DNA from: Verrucomicrobiia bacterium
Lineage (GTDB): Bacteria > Verrucomicrobiota > Verrucomicrobiia > Limisphaerales > UBA11358
Assembly (NCBI GenBank): GCA_031290985.1
Contig: JARLJW010000094.1
Span: forward strand, 111,371-175,370
Reading direction: 5' to 3'
Length of the DNA: 64,000 bases
The position numbers were made by a program, and so were the translations under genes. Shown here piece after piece: positions 25,838 through 34,899 of the stretch. Numbering within the stretch: the first letter of the stretch is position 1; every line of letters starts with the position of its first letter. A model generated the notes under the pieces. The model worked only from the letters and a program-made list of their open reading frames with translations, was not told the DNA's origin and made no database searches.

Positions 25838-26901
25838 GAAGTAAAAAGTGCCTGTACCAGTTTCTTCGGCGGCAGCGAATCTCCATCTTTCCAGCGGCTC
25901 TCGACCAGAATCCGGCAGGGATCGTGCGGCTCGCCGCGTTCATTCACATTGATCTGCTTCACCAGCATCTCCACCGCAATCCGGCCGATCGCCTCCGGGT
26001 GCTGGTCAATTCCCGCATTCACTCCGGGCAAATCCAAAACCGTTGTTCCCGCCACGGCCAGATCTTGTGGAATGCGCAGTCCCAGGCTTTGAATCAATTT
26101 GGGCAGGTCAATGTCGGCGGCCAAAACGGCATCCGGTCTATGCTTGCCAAGCCAGCGTTGTAGCGGAGCTTTTTGCCGGACAAAGCTTTCCGCATCTTGG
26201 AACTTCAACCCCGTCTCCAACGGCGGCAAGGCCGTTTTCAACTGCAGCAGGGTCTGCGCGTAAAAATAACCACTGAGGAAACTGCCCCCCAATCGCTCAT
26301 TGAAATCCCTGTTTACGGCGATGCCTATCCGCCGGTAACCATACTCGTGGATTTTGGTGATCGCCATCACCACCGCGCGAAATATGTCCGAAGTCACCTG
26401 ATTGGAATCCGGATTTTGGACGGACATCCCGAAGCGGATGACCGAGAACTTGTTCCAGTCGAAGTCCTCCCAGTCCAGCAATTCATTATGGGGCGGAACC
26501 AAAACCCCCTCAATGCCGCGCGCCAGCAGGATGCGTTCAAACCGTTTCGCCGCGCAATCTCTTTCCCAGCGAACCTCATCCAGGCGATAACCAAATTGGG
26601 AGGCTGCCTGATTAGCCCCCCGCCAGTAACCCTTGAATTCATTGAATTGAAACAGGCGCTTCGGATCATCCCAATGATTGACCCATGCAAGCACGCCTTG
26701 GCTTCTCGTCGGCATACGCTCCCGACTATGCGCGGCGAGACCGGACAGGAACGGATCCGGCACATATCCCATTTGTTTAGCCACCCCCTGGATTTCACGC
26801 CGTCGCGCCGGTGAAATCCGGTGACTTTCACGCAACGCCATCGAAACAGTGGTTTTTGCAACGCCCACCCGTTTTGCAATGTCCCGCAGTGTGACGCGCA
26901 T
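25822..26901 (-). CDS. LacI-family transcriptional regulator (first of a tandem pair)
   Basis: 359 residues with HTH TLRDIAKRVGVAKTTVSMAL at the very N-terminus, then the effector-binding domain (GVLAWVNHWDDPKRLFQF; GYRRIGIAVNRDFNERLGGS; DLAVAGTTVLDLPGVNAGID). It closely parallels the downstream LacI protein throughout, including the unusual PDPFL-x-LA stretch after the HTH and the NHWDDPKRL motif. It runs about 14 residues longer at the C-terminus, and that end overlaps the next start by 16 bp. Its own promoter lies in 26902-26990, where the A/T-rich ATGACTAATTAATATGAT is the only regulatory-looking string I see. The shared recognition helix suggests overlapping operator sets, or hetero-oligomers. 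Confidence 0.92.
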   Translation of the reverse strand: MRVTLRDIAKRVGVAKTTVSMALRESHRISPARRREIQGVAKQMGYVPDPFLSGLAAHSRERMPTRSQGVLAWVNHWDDPKRLFQFNEFKGYWRGANQAASQFGYRLDEVRWERDCAAKRFERILLARGIEGVLVPPHNELLDWEDFDWNKFSVIRFGMSVQNPDSNQVTSDIFRAVVMAITKIHEYGYRRIGIAVNRDFNERLGGSFLSGYFYAQTLLQLKTALPPLETGLKFQDAESFVRQKAPLQRWLGKHRPDAVLAADIDLPKLIQSLGLRIPQDLAVAGTTVLDLPGVNAGIDQHPEAIGRIAVEMLVKQINVNERGEPHDPCRILVESRWKDGDSLPPKKLVQALFTSCASP

Positions 26902-26989
26902 AAAATATGACTAATTAATATGATGCCAAAATTAGGCGATCATTCAAGTCGCATTCCATAGGTTGGCGAGCCGATCCAGCGCCTTGCGC

Positions 26990-27419
26990 CCCAACCGCTG
27001 GCTTTTGGTGGCCAGGCGGCGGCGTTGCCATCGTTGAAAACCCTCACCTAAAGCTGCCATTTTGTAGTTCTACTACTAGCCGCATCCGGCTGACATTGCA
27101 ACGATTGGCCGCCGTGCTGTGCCCCCCCCACGATTGGATATTCCCCTTTGATTTTGCCGCTTTTAGGTGCCCTGGAAAACATCGTGTTTCCCCCAAAATC
27201 CTTGCCATCAACAGTAACTCCCGGAGCCGGTTCAGTCGCCACGTATTTGCCATGAATGGCCATATCGTATTTCAAATGATTGCCAGCACGGAGCGAGATG
27301 ATGAATTTCCCATCGGGACCTTTTAACTGTAATTCGTTACTTGCGGCCTTGGTTGCATCCGGCGTGCCGGCAATTGTGGCATTTGTTGGCAGCCCGCGGG
27401 TACCACTGATTGGTTTCAC
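26990..27419 (-). pseudogene. GH97 N-terminal-domain relic, frameshifted and truncated
   Basis: Three reading frames on the minus strand successively hold pieces of a GH97 beta-sandwich domain: GPDGKFIISLRAGNHLKYDM and VTVDGKDFGG in one frame (27419-27150), GGHSTAANRCNVSRMRL in the next (around 27100), and VRVFNDGNAA in a third (around 27020). In intact GH97 alpha-glucosidases/alpha-galactosidases these motifs occur in this order and spacing: SPDGK, TVDGKDFG, HSTAVNHCN, RVFNDG. The catalytic barrel is missing. The gene is therefore a decayed remnant with at least two frameshifts. It lies between the LacI pair and the 1317-aa gene and probably marks a lost enzyme of the same locus. Confidence 0.7.
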
Positions 27420-27476
27420 GAAACTTTGGCATCGGTGCGGTCATCCTCCGCCGACAGTTGCTAAAAAACCAGACTC

Positions 27477-30400
27477 TCAAGGATAAACCAACCGGTAAAA
27501 CTGGCTGCCAAAATCAAACGAAATTGAAATGCTGACTTGGTTCGTTCCGGTTGAGTTTCCCACGTCCGTCCAATTTTGTGCTGGCAGGTTTGTGCTCATC
27601 TGCAACCGCCAGCCGGTGTGATCAACCGGCCACTGCAATAATAAATTGTTTCCGGCAACTTGTATTCCCATGGTGGCCGGACTGGTGGAGATAACCGAGT
27701 TGACTTGGATGGTTCCATCAACACTGAGGTTGTTTGCCCACACATAACCGGCCGGCAGGCTGGTTGAAAGGAAGCCCGCTACCGGTTGGTTGAACAACTG
27801 GAATTTGTCGCCCGGTTGCAGGGCGGCACCGGTATTGGTGATGATCAGAGCCCCGCCGGCGGCAATGTTTCCCGCCGTGCTGGCTAGCTGGTCACTTGCT
27901 GGTGCCGTCGTCCGGTTCAATTCCATGACCAGCGAACCACCGAGGTTGATGTTGCTTTGAACGGTTAACGTGCCGATCGCGTCCCCAGGATTGACGACCG
28001 TTCCTGCCAGCACTTTCAAATTTCCGTTGATCATGCCCCCGCCCTTTAGCAGGGTTCCCCCATAGATGGTCATTGTGTTGTCGTTCCGCGCACTGACATC
28101 CAGAACCGCCCCTTGCGCGAGGGTGATGAACTTGCTCAAGTTGATTGAACCCCCGCCGGCCAGCGCCAGCGTGCCCCCCTTGATGCTCGTGGCGCCGCTA
28201 TAGGTGTTGCTGCCGGTGAGCGTGATGATGCCGGCCCCAACTTTGGTCAATGCGACCGTCCCGATGCCGTTCGTAATAACGCCGGAAAAAGTTCCGCCGC
28301 CATTATCGGCATTGCCAACGGTCAAGGTGCTGGTGGTTGATGCAGAATTATTGACAATCCGCGCGGTGCCGATCCCGGACAAATTGCCAACACTCTGGCT
28401 GGTGCCATTCAGATCCAAGGTTTCAGTGCTGCCAATATTGCTGGAATCGGAAAACATGAGGGCCCCGGACGCTGCGCCCAGGGTGCCGGCGCCGGACAGG
28501 CGGAGAATGTCAGCCGTGTCCACGATCGTGCCGCCCAGGTATGTGTTGTTGGCGGATAATATGACGGTGCCATTCTGGGCCGCCGGAGGACTTGCGTTCC
28601 CGGTAATTTTGAGAGCGCCAACCCCGCCGATCTGCGCCAATACCGGCAGAGTTCCTGTGTTCGGGCTGAAGCTGCCGCCTCCCGGATTGAGCGTCACATA
28701 TCCGGCCAGGCTTTCCGTCCGGCCGCCGTCAAAAATTGAAACCGAGCCATTATCCAGAAAAAGTGCGGAAACAGGACTGCCACCAACTGTGATCGTGCTC
28801 CCGGTGCTGGCCTTGAAGCCGAGATTTGCATTGTTGGACAACTGCAATGAATTTCCGGCAAACGAAACACTGCCACTCGTGGGCGTGCGCAAGGTGCTGC
28901 TGCTGTCCAAATAGTTTTTGCCGGAGGACGGACTTAATCCGTCCGACCAATTGGCCCCGGAATTAAAACTGGTCACCCCATACGCATCACCGCCGGTCAG
29001 ATTCACCACGGTTCCGGGCGTAACTGCCAAAGGGGTGGAATTGGCGCTCTCGCCGCCGGCGTTGGTGGAGGAAATCGCGTAATAATATATGTTTCCATCG
29101 GTCAAACCGGTATCGACATAGCTGGTGGCGGAGGTGGTGGCAAGGCGCGACTGGCTGCCACTGGTGGAACCACGCTTGACATTATAACTTGTCGCGCCGG
29201 CAGCAGGATTCCAATACAACGTGACCCGGGTGTCACCGGGCGTGGCAGTGACGACGGTGGGCGCGGATGGCGGAGGCGGAGTGACCCCGACCCAAAGCGC
29301 GCCCGTCCCGCCAAAGTAATTATCATTTTGGTGGGCGGCGGAACTTTTGGATGATCCCCACGAACCGGTTGCCTGCACGGTCCCATTAAGGATCAGACTG
29401 CCGACGCCCAGATTTTCACCGGCTGTCAGATAAATCGCACCGCCGCTGGTGACGGAAATTGCCGCGGTCGGAGCCACCACCGGAAGCGTCGTAAGCACCC
29501 GGCACAAGGCCCCCGCACCAACCTGCAACTGGCTGCTCGCTCCCGATGCCCCGGCGTCAAACTCCAATACCCCGGAGTTGACCACCGTGTCCCCGGTGTA
29601 TGAACTGGCCCCCGTCAACATGACGGTGCCGGCACCATTTTTATTCAACTGCGTGATGTTTGCCCCACCCTGAACGGCAGAAAGCCTCACGCTGGTGGTG
29701 GCGTTCAAGGTCAGCGGACCGGAAAATACGCCCGTCAACGGTCCCAACGCCATCGTGTAGCCGTGATTGCCGGTAAAATTCAGGGTGGTATCTCCTACAT
29801 TGAATCCGGCGCCGGCAAATCCCAGCGTTTGTGACATGCCGGTGGCGGTCAATTGATCCACATCAAAGGTCACACTGGCATGACCCATCCCTTGTAAATT
29901 GTCCCCGCCGGCAAAGGTTGCGCCGGTGTCGGAACGCAATTGCAAAATGCCGCCGGAGTTGAGCGTAAGCAAATTCGCTGACAAGGATTGGGGGTTCTGC
30001 AGTTGCAGCCGGGTTCCCATGTTGATGACAGTGCTGCCGGAAAAATTGTTGGCCGCGGCAAGCACCACCACCCCGCCGCTGCCGGCCGGCAGATTTAATT
30101 TGCCGCTGCCGCCGACCGTGGCAGACACGGTCAGCACGCCGTTGCTGGCGATAAAATTTCCGCCGCCATCAGGACCGAGGTTCAGGTAGCCGGCCAGCGT
30201 GCCATTGCCGCCCGGGCCGCCCACCACGACCGTGGCATTGTAATCCACCGTCAAGCCGGTGGTTGAATTGGTGCCAAACGTCGTGGTGTTGCCAGGGTTG
30301 TTGAGCAACAGCGTGGCCGCATTATTCAGCAACAGTGAACCGCCGGCAAAGGTCTGCTGTCCGCTGGACGGCGTGCCCAGAACAAACCCGCTGTCTACAT

Positions 30401-31430
30401 AGGCATTCGTCGCCACCGGAGCCCTTCCATCCGACCAGTTGCCGGCGGCATTGAAACTGCCGCCACCAGAATCGTTGTTCGTCAAGGTTATCGGCGAAAG
30501 CTGGCCCACCCCTTTGAGAATGGCGGCGCTCCAGTTCGTGGTGTTGAAAACGACGTCAGGATAGTAAAAGCCACCCTGCACTCCGGTCTCCAGATACCAT
30601 CTGGTCCAATTTGTGGGATTGGCCGTATTGCTCTCCTGTCCCGGAATGACGTGAAAGCCGGACAAGCTGAAACCATTCACGCCACCGAACGCCGCGTTCC
30701 AGTTTCCCGGATCATTGCCGGCCCCGCCGGAGTAACATTGAAGATAGACATAGTCGCAGTTGGTGATGTAATTTTTGAGCCGGACCCAGAAATTCTGCTG
30801 CGTATATGGCACCAGCGTGAATTTATATCCCAATGATCCAAGCATGTTCGCAAAATTGGTGGACGAGGCCAGATCGTAGGTCTGTTCATCATCGTCATTG
30901 ATGCCGTCAATTCCGGGCACGGCATTTTTCAAGGCCTGAAAATTTTGGTACAGCATGCTGCCCGGCCCCACGCCTTGGGCGTTGACCAGGCTTTTAATAT
31001 TGTCATAGCTCGTGTCCAGCCAGCCGCCGATCAGAACCTCATAACGTTTCACCGTGGTCGGCGGCGTCTTCAATGTGGTTACGAGCGATCCCCAATTGCC
31101 GGGGCCCACATAAACGCCGTTGCTGGCACAAGCCGAACCGCCAATGACCAAGGTGCCGTCGGCATTGACATGAATCCCGAACGTGATCAGCGTGGTAAAC
31201 CCGGAAGCCTTGTCAAAGGACATCGATGGCGTGGTGAATTGAAAATAATCATTCCCGTCGGCCCCATAGTTCATCGCAACATATTCAGCCTCAACCCGGA
31301 AAGGGTGGCAGATCAGAACCAGTGCGAGCCACAGCCAGGTCAAAGCCATTAACCCGTCTGGTCGGAAGGCGGAGGACAAACTTGTGGCGTGTTTTGATTG
31401 GAAAGGCATGTAAATCGTGGACTTATCCAT
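27477..31430 (-). CDS. Giant secreted protein: GH18-like domain fused to beta-strand repeats
   Basis: About 1317 residues from the ATG at 31430. A TTG 27 bp earlier and ATGs at 31409 and 31349 are alternatives. After a signal peptide (LTWLWLALVLICHPFRVEAE) comes a domain at about 50-330 resembling GH18-type barrels (YEVLIGGWLDTSYDNIKSLV; SLGYKFTLVPYTQQNFW; DYVYLQCYSGGAGNDPGNW). The GH18 DxxDxDxE motif appears as DGINDDDE (175-182): the second Asp is Asn178, while the catalytic Glu182 is kept. The rest is beta-strand repeats with one FnIII domain (about 723-800) and the shared C-terminal module (LLQWPVDHTGWRLQMSTN to FYRLVYP). It may be a chitinase-like enzyme or a carbohydrate-binding lectin. 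It is inferred to be surface-attached. Confidence 0.78.
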   Translation of the reverse strand: MDKSTIYMPFQSKHATSLSSAFRPDGLMALTWLWLALVLICHPFRVEAEYVAMNYGADGNDYFQFTTPSMSFDKASGFTTLITFGIHVNADGTLVIGGSACASNGVYVGPGNWGSLVTTLKTPPTTVKRYEVLIGGWLDTSYDNIKSLVNAQGVGPGSMLYQNFQALKNAVPGIDGINDDDEQTYDLASSTNFANMLGSLGYKFTLVPYTQQNFWVRLKNYITNCDYVYLQCYSGGAGNDPGNWNAAFGGVNGFSLSGFHVIPGQESNTANPTNWTRWYLETGVQGGFYYPDVVFNTTNWSAAILKGVGQLSPITLTNNDSGGGSFNAAGNWSDGRAPVATNAYVDSGFVLGTPSSGQQTFAGGSLLLNNAATLLLNNPGNTTTFGTNSTTGLTVDYNATVVVGGPGGNGTLAGYLNLGPDGGGNFIASNGVLTVSATVGGSGKLNLPAGSGGVVVLAAANNFSGSTVINMGTRLQLQNPQSLSANLLTLNSGGILQLRSDTGATFAGGDNLQGMGHASVTFDVDQLTATGMSQTLGFAGAGFNVGDTTLNFTGNHGYTMALGPLTGVFSGPLTLNATTSVRLSAVQGGANITQLNKNGAGTVMLTGASSYTGDTVVNSGVLEFDAGASGASSQLQVGAGALCRVLTTLPVVAPTAAISVTSGGAIYLTAGENLGVGSLILNGTVQATGSWGSSKSSAAHQNDNYFGGTGALWVGVTPPPPSAPTVVTATPGDTRVTLYWNPAAGATSYNVKRGSTSGSQSRLATTSATSYVDTGLTDGNIYYYAISSTNAGGESANSTPLAVTPGTVVNLTGGDAYGVTSFNSGANWSDGLSPSSGKNYLDSSSTLRTPTSGSVSFAGNSLQLSNNANLGFKASTGSTITVGGSPVSALFLDNGSVSIFDGGRTESLAGYVTLNPGGGSFSPNTGTLPVLAQIGGVGALKITGNASPPAAQNGTVILSANNTYLGGTIVDTADILRLSGAGTLGAASGALMFSDSSNIGSTETLDLNGTSQSVGNLSGIGTARIVNNSASTTSTLTVGNADNGGGTFSGVITNGIGTVALTKVGAGIITLTGSNTYSGATSIKGGTLALAGGGSINLSKFITLAQGAVLDVSARNDNTMTIYGGTLLKGGGMINGNLKVLAGTVVNPGDAIGTLTVQSNINLGGSLVMELNRTTAPASDQLASTAGNIAAGGALIITNTGAALQPGDKFQLFNQPVAGFLSTSLPAGYVWANNLSVDGTIQVNSVISTSPATMGIQVAGNNLLLQWPVDHTGWRLQMSTNLPAQNWTDVGNSTGTNQVSISISFDFGSQFYRLVYP

Positions 31431-31821
31431 GAATGGAATGACGCTTGGTTCAAGCAAGAAAGGCAGGCAGCAGACGTTCCATCATCACCCAAGGCCGGCA
31501 AAAATCAATGGCCCCGCCGGTCATCCTGCCTTCATTAGGCCAGACCGCCCCGTCGCTCCAGACCAGGAAAGTGTCGCCATTCATCCAAATGCTAGCGGCG
31601 GGCCATCGTTGCATCTCAACCGGCCGTTTAACCAATTTTTTCATGACATTTAAAACAACTCGGGGTGATGGCGCTCAAATATTTTGTGCGTGCAAGTGGA
31701 TGTTGAATGATCTTCTTTGAATCCACGGCGGTTTTCAATTCGGATGAAGATGCGAAACCGGCCGTCCAGCAATGCCCTCAAAAAATAATTTGGCAACCTG
31801 CACCCATGTTGTATTTTATTT
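31431..31821. other. Divergent intergenic region with a possible leader ORF
   Basis: Promoter region between the GH18-like gene (minus) and the sensor kinase (plus). It holds one copy of the 18-bp palindrome (31739-31756). A 64-codon minus-strand frame, 31644-31450, begins MKKLVKRPVE after the DNA string TTTAAATGTCATGAAAAAA. The pseudopilin gene at 17010 starts after a very similar string. The frame overlaps the start of the GH18-like gene and has no recognisable domain. It may be a leader peptide or a pseudopilin fragment, or it may not be translated. Confidence 0.35.
31739..31756. promoter_or_regulatory. 18-bp near-palindrome, site 1 (before sensor kinase)
   Basis: TTCGGATGAAGATGCGAA, a 7-4-7 near-palindrome (TTCGGAT / ATGCGAA) preceded by TTTTCAA. 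It lies 66-123 bp upstream of the possible kinase starts and about 310 bp upstream of the divergent GH18-like gene. Four close and one weak relative occur in other promoter regions of the window. It could be an operator of the response regulator at 34900. Confidence 0.6.
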
Positions 31822-34800
31822 TTGCCGCCCGGTTCCACTCGCTTGCCTGTCTGCGATGTATCCACGCGCCACACGCCATTGAGCAAAACCAATTTCATAG
31901 TCTTCATCACGCTGTTTTTTGCCCGCTGCCTTTGCCTGGGCGAAATCAACACGATCTTCAGCGACTACAATGTGAGGCTTTGGCAGATGGAGGACGGGCT
32001 GCCGAACAACACCGTGCAGGCGATCACGCAGACCCAGGATGGTTATTTGTGGATCGGCACACGCGAAGGACTGGCGCGGTTTGATGGCATGAACTTTGAG
32101 CGGGTCGAGATATTACCAGGCCGGCCGTCCATCTCTATTTCCGCCCTGCACCAAAGCCGCAACGGCGACCTGTGGATTGGCACCGACCGGTTCGGATTGT
32201 TCAAATTATCCGCCGCAGGCATCCAGCGTTTTCCCAAGCCGGGCGGCCAGTATGGCTATGACGTCCGGGAAATGCTGGTCGCCGGCGATGACAATATTTG
32301 GATCACCTCGTCCGGCGAGGTATTCAATTTGACCAATGGCAGCTTGAGTTTTCAAACCAAGTTGCATCGTTATTTGCAGGGCATCTGCATGGACGACCAC
32401 GGCGCGGTATGGACGGCGGGAAACGACCTGGTGAGGTTGAACGGCGAACCCCATACCAACCAAACGCCCCATATGGCCCCCCTTAGTTCCGCCGCCCGTT
32501 GCATCTATTTTGATGACACCGAAAAATCTTTCTGGCTGGGAGACGAGGAAACCCTGGTGAAAATCAACGGCGCCACCACGAAAGTTTATCAGAATCAGAT
32601 TCATCCATCGGGTTATATTGGCACGATCCTCCGGGCCAGCACGGGCCAGTTATGGGTGGGAACTTATCTGGGCCTCAGCCGCCTGATTGACGGAAAACTG
32701 GTGGACCAATCACAGCCAAACGCGCCGCAATACCGCATATATTCAATTTTCGAAGATCGCGAGCACAATATCTGGGTGGGCTCGGAAGAGGGGCTTTCAC
32801 GTCTGACCCCGAAGGTATTCAAAACGGTAACCAAGAACGACGGTCTGAAGGTGAACACGGTGGTGAGTGTTTGTGCGGCCTCCGATGGCAGCGTCTGGAT
32901 CAGTCCGTGGGGCGGCGGTTTGAACCATTGGGTCGATGGCAACATGATTCTCCTGAACCGGACCAACGGCCTGTCCTCCAACTACATCATGGCGTTGGCA
33001 GAAGGCCACGACGGGTCGCTTTGGGCCGGGGCCGACAATGGCGGCGCCCTCAACCAGATCAAAAATGACCAGATCACCGTTTACGGCCAGAAGGATGGTT
33101 TTGTCATGAGCCCGGCAACGGCCACCACGGCGCTGTTTGAGGATGAGCGCGGGGTCTTGTGGATTGGCAGCCGCGACCTGTTGCAATGGTGGGACGGAAA
33201 AAGTTTCCGGCGGTTCTCCACCAGCGATGGCTTGAGCCACCCCAAAATCAACGCCATCTGCGGTGACGGGCATGGCGTGGTTTGGATCGGCACCGAAGGG
33301 GGATTGACCCGGTGGAAAGCGGGGAAGTTTGAGGACTTGGCGGCAAAAAATAGTCTGTTAAAGATCCCAATCCTGTCATTGTACGAAGACTTGGACGGCC
33401 GGTTGTGGATCGGCACCAAAGGCAGCGGCCTGTTGGAACTCAAGGATGATGAGATCCACGAATTCACCACCGCCCAGGAACTTTTCAGCGACGCCATTTA
33501 TGCCATCCTCGAGGACAACCATAATAACCTGTGGTTGAACAGCAGTCGCGGTATTTTCCGGATCGACAAGCAGCAGTTCGAGGAAGTCATCAACGGACGC
33601 CAGTCCAAACTAATATCCATCAGCTACGGCAAGGCCGATGGTATTTTGAGCAGCGGCCAATACCAGGAAGTCACCCAGCCTTCGGCCTGCAAAAGCCGCG
33701 ATGGCCGGCTCTGGTTCCGCACCACCCAAGGGGTCGCCGTGGTTGATCCCAATCATCTGAACATCAACACGGTTGTCCCGCCGGTCGTGATCCAGCAAGT
33801 GGTCGCCGACGGGCATCCGGTCGGCGGCCCGGCCCTGCTTTCTGCGCTTGATCACATCACCATCCCGCCCGGCCGGGGGGAACTGGAAGTGCACTATAAT
33901 GCACTAAGTTTTTGCGCCCCGGAAAAGTGCCAGTTCCGCTACAAACTGGAAGGCTCGGATTTGCATTGGGTGGACGCCGGAATGCGCCGGGTGGCTTATT
34001 ACAATAATTTACGGCCCGGGCGCTACCGTTTCGAGGTCATGGCCTGCAACAATGACGGCATCTGGGGCCCGGCAAACGCCTCGGTGTCGCTCAATCTTAA
34101 ACCTCATTTTTGGCAGACTTGGTGGTTCATATCATTCCTCATCGTCAGCACCCTCGGCACCATCAGCACCCTCGTCCGGTATGTCACCAAACAGCGCATG
34201 CAGCGAAAGTTCGAGGTGCTGGCCCGGCAAAATGCCGTCGAAAAGGAAAGGACCCGGATTGCACGGGACATGCACGACGAACTGGGCGCCAAGCTCACCA
34301 AGATATCCTTTCTGGGCAACACTGCCCGGATGCATTCGTCCAACAGCCCGGAGACCAACGAACAAATCGGGAAAATGACCGAAGCCGCCCGCGAATTGAT
34401 CCTTTCCCTCGACCAGATCGTCTGGGTGGTGGACCCTGCAAACGATTCCCTGGAAAACCTGGCGAATTACATCTGTCGCTACGCCAGTGAATTTACCGCC
34501 AACAGCTCGGTTCAATGCAAATTCAAGATCCCGTTGAAATTGCCGCCTTGCAGCCTTTCCACCGACGTGCGTCACAATCTGTTTCTCACGGTCAAAGAAG
34601 CGATGAACAACGCCCTGAAACATTCCGACGCCACGGAAATCGTCATCGCCATCTCGGCGACCACGGAGGAACTCAGGATCGCCATTTGCGACAATGGCCG
34701 CGGCCTGGCCCCGGATGATGATGCTTTGCAGAAACCAAAACGCATGGGCCGCGGTCTGGCCAACATGCGCGAGCGCTTGAAATCCATCCAGGGAGATTTT

Positions 34801-34863
34801 TCAGCGACCAGCCGCCCAGGCCTGGGCACGGAAATTTCCCTGACCATTCCGTTGGGGCGCTGA
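31822..34863 (+). CDS. Reg_prop/Y_Y_Y sensor histidine kinase (HisKA_3 type)
   Basis: 1013 residues from a TTG; a TTG at 31879 would give a better signal peptide (SKTNFIVFITLFFARCLCLG). The N-terminal 640 residues carry repeated propeller motifs of two-component regulator propellers (GLPNNTVQAITQTQDGYLWIG; DGSLWAG; GVVWIGTEGGLTRW). A Y_Y_Y-type domain follows at about 686-760 (CQFRYKLEGSDLHWVDAG), then a single membrane helix at about 766-787. The dimerisation/phosphoacceptor helix has EKERTRIARDMHDELGAKLT with His818, and the HATPase domain ends the protein (FLTVKEAMNNALKHSDATEI; DNGRGL). The extracytoplasmic propeller probably senses an oligosaccharide, as in Bacteroidetes hybrid systems, but here the response regulator is a separate gene 36 bp downstream. 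Confidence 0.93.
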   Translation: MPPGSTRLPVCDVSTRHTPLSKTNFIVFITLFFARCLCLGEINTIFSDYNVRLWQMEDGLPNNTVQAITQTQDGYLWIGTREGLARFDGMNFERVEILPGRPSISISALHQSRNGDLWIGTDRFGLFKLSAAGIQRFPKPGGQYGYDVREMLVAGDDNIWITSSGEVFNLTNGSLSFQTKLHRYLQGICMDDHGAVWTAGNDLVRLNGEPHTNQTPHMAPLSSAARCIYFDDTEKSFWLGDEETLVKINGATTKVYQNQIHPSGYIGTILRASTGQLWVGTYLGLSRLIDGKLVDQSQPNAPQYRIYSIFEDREHNIWVGSEEGLSRLTPKVFKTVTKNDGLKVNTVVSVCAASDGSVWISPWGGGLNHWVDGNMILLNRTNGLSSNYIMALAEGHDGSLWAGADNGGALNQIKNDQITVYGQKDGFVMSPATATTALFEDERGVLWIGSRDLLQWWDGKSFRRFSTSDGLSHPKINAICGDGHGVVWIGTEGGLTRWKAGKFEDLAAKNSLLKIPILSLYEDLDGRLWIGTKGSGLLELKDDEIHEFTTAQELFSDAIYAILEDNHNNLWLNSSRGIFRIDKQQFEEVINGRQSKLISISYGKADGILSSGQYQEVTQPSACKSRDGRLWFRTTQGVAVVDPNHLNINTVVPPVVIQQVVADGHPVGGPALLSALDHITIPPGRGELEVHYNALSFCAPEKCQFRYKLEGSDLHWVDAGMRRVAYYNNLRPGRYRFEVMACNNDGIWGPANASVSLNLKPHFWQTWWFISFLIVSTLGTISTLVRYVTKQRMQRKFEVLARQNAVEKERTRIARDMHDELGAKLTKISFLGNTARMHSSNSPETNEQIGKMTEAARELILSLDQIVWVVDPANDSLENLANYICRYASEFTANSSVQCKFKIPLKLPPCSLSTDVRHNLFLTVKEAMNNALKHSDATEIVIAISATTEELRIAICDNGRGLAPDDDALQKPKRMGRGLANMRERLKSIQGDFSATSRPGLGTEISLTIPLGR

Positions 34864-34899
34864 CGCCCTCCTCGCACGTTCATCCGAATTGAAACGACC

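Noticed and set aside
12000..31000. CRISPR array suggested by repetitive DNA in the giant genes
   Set aside because: The repeats are coding, unequal in length and in frame. There are no short identical repeats with unique spacers and no cas genes.
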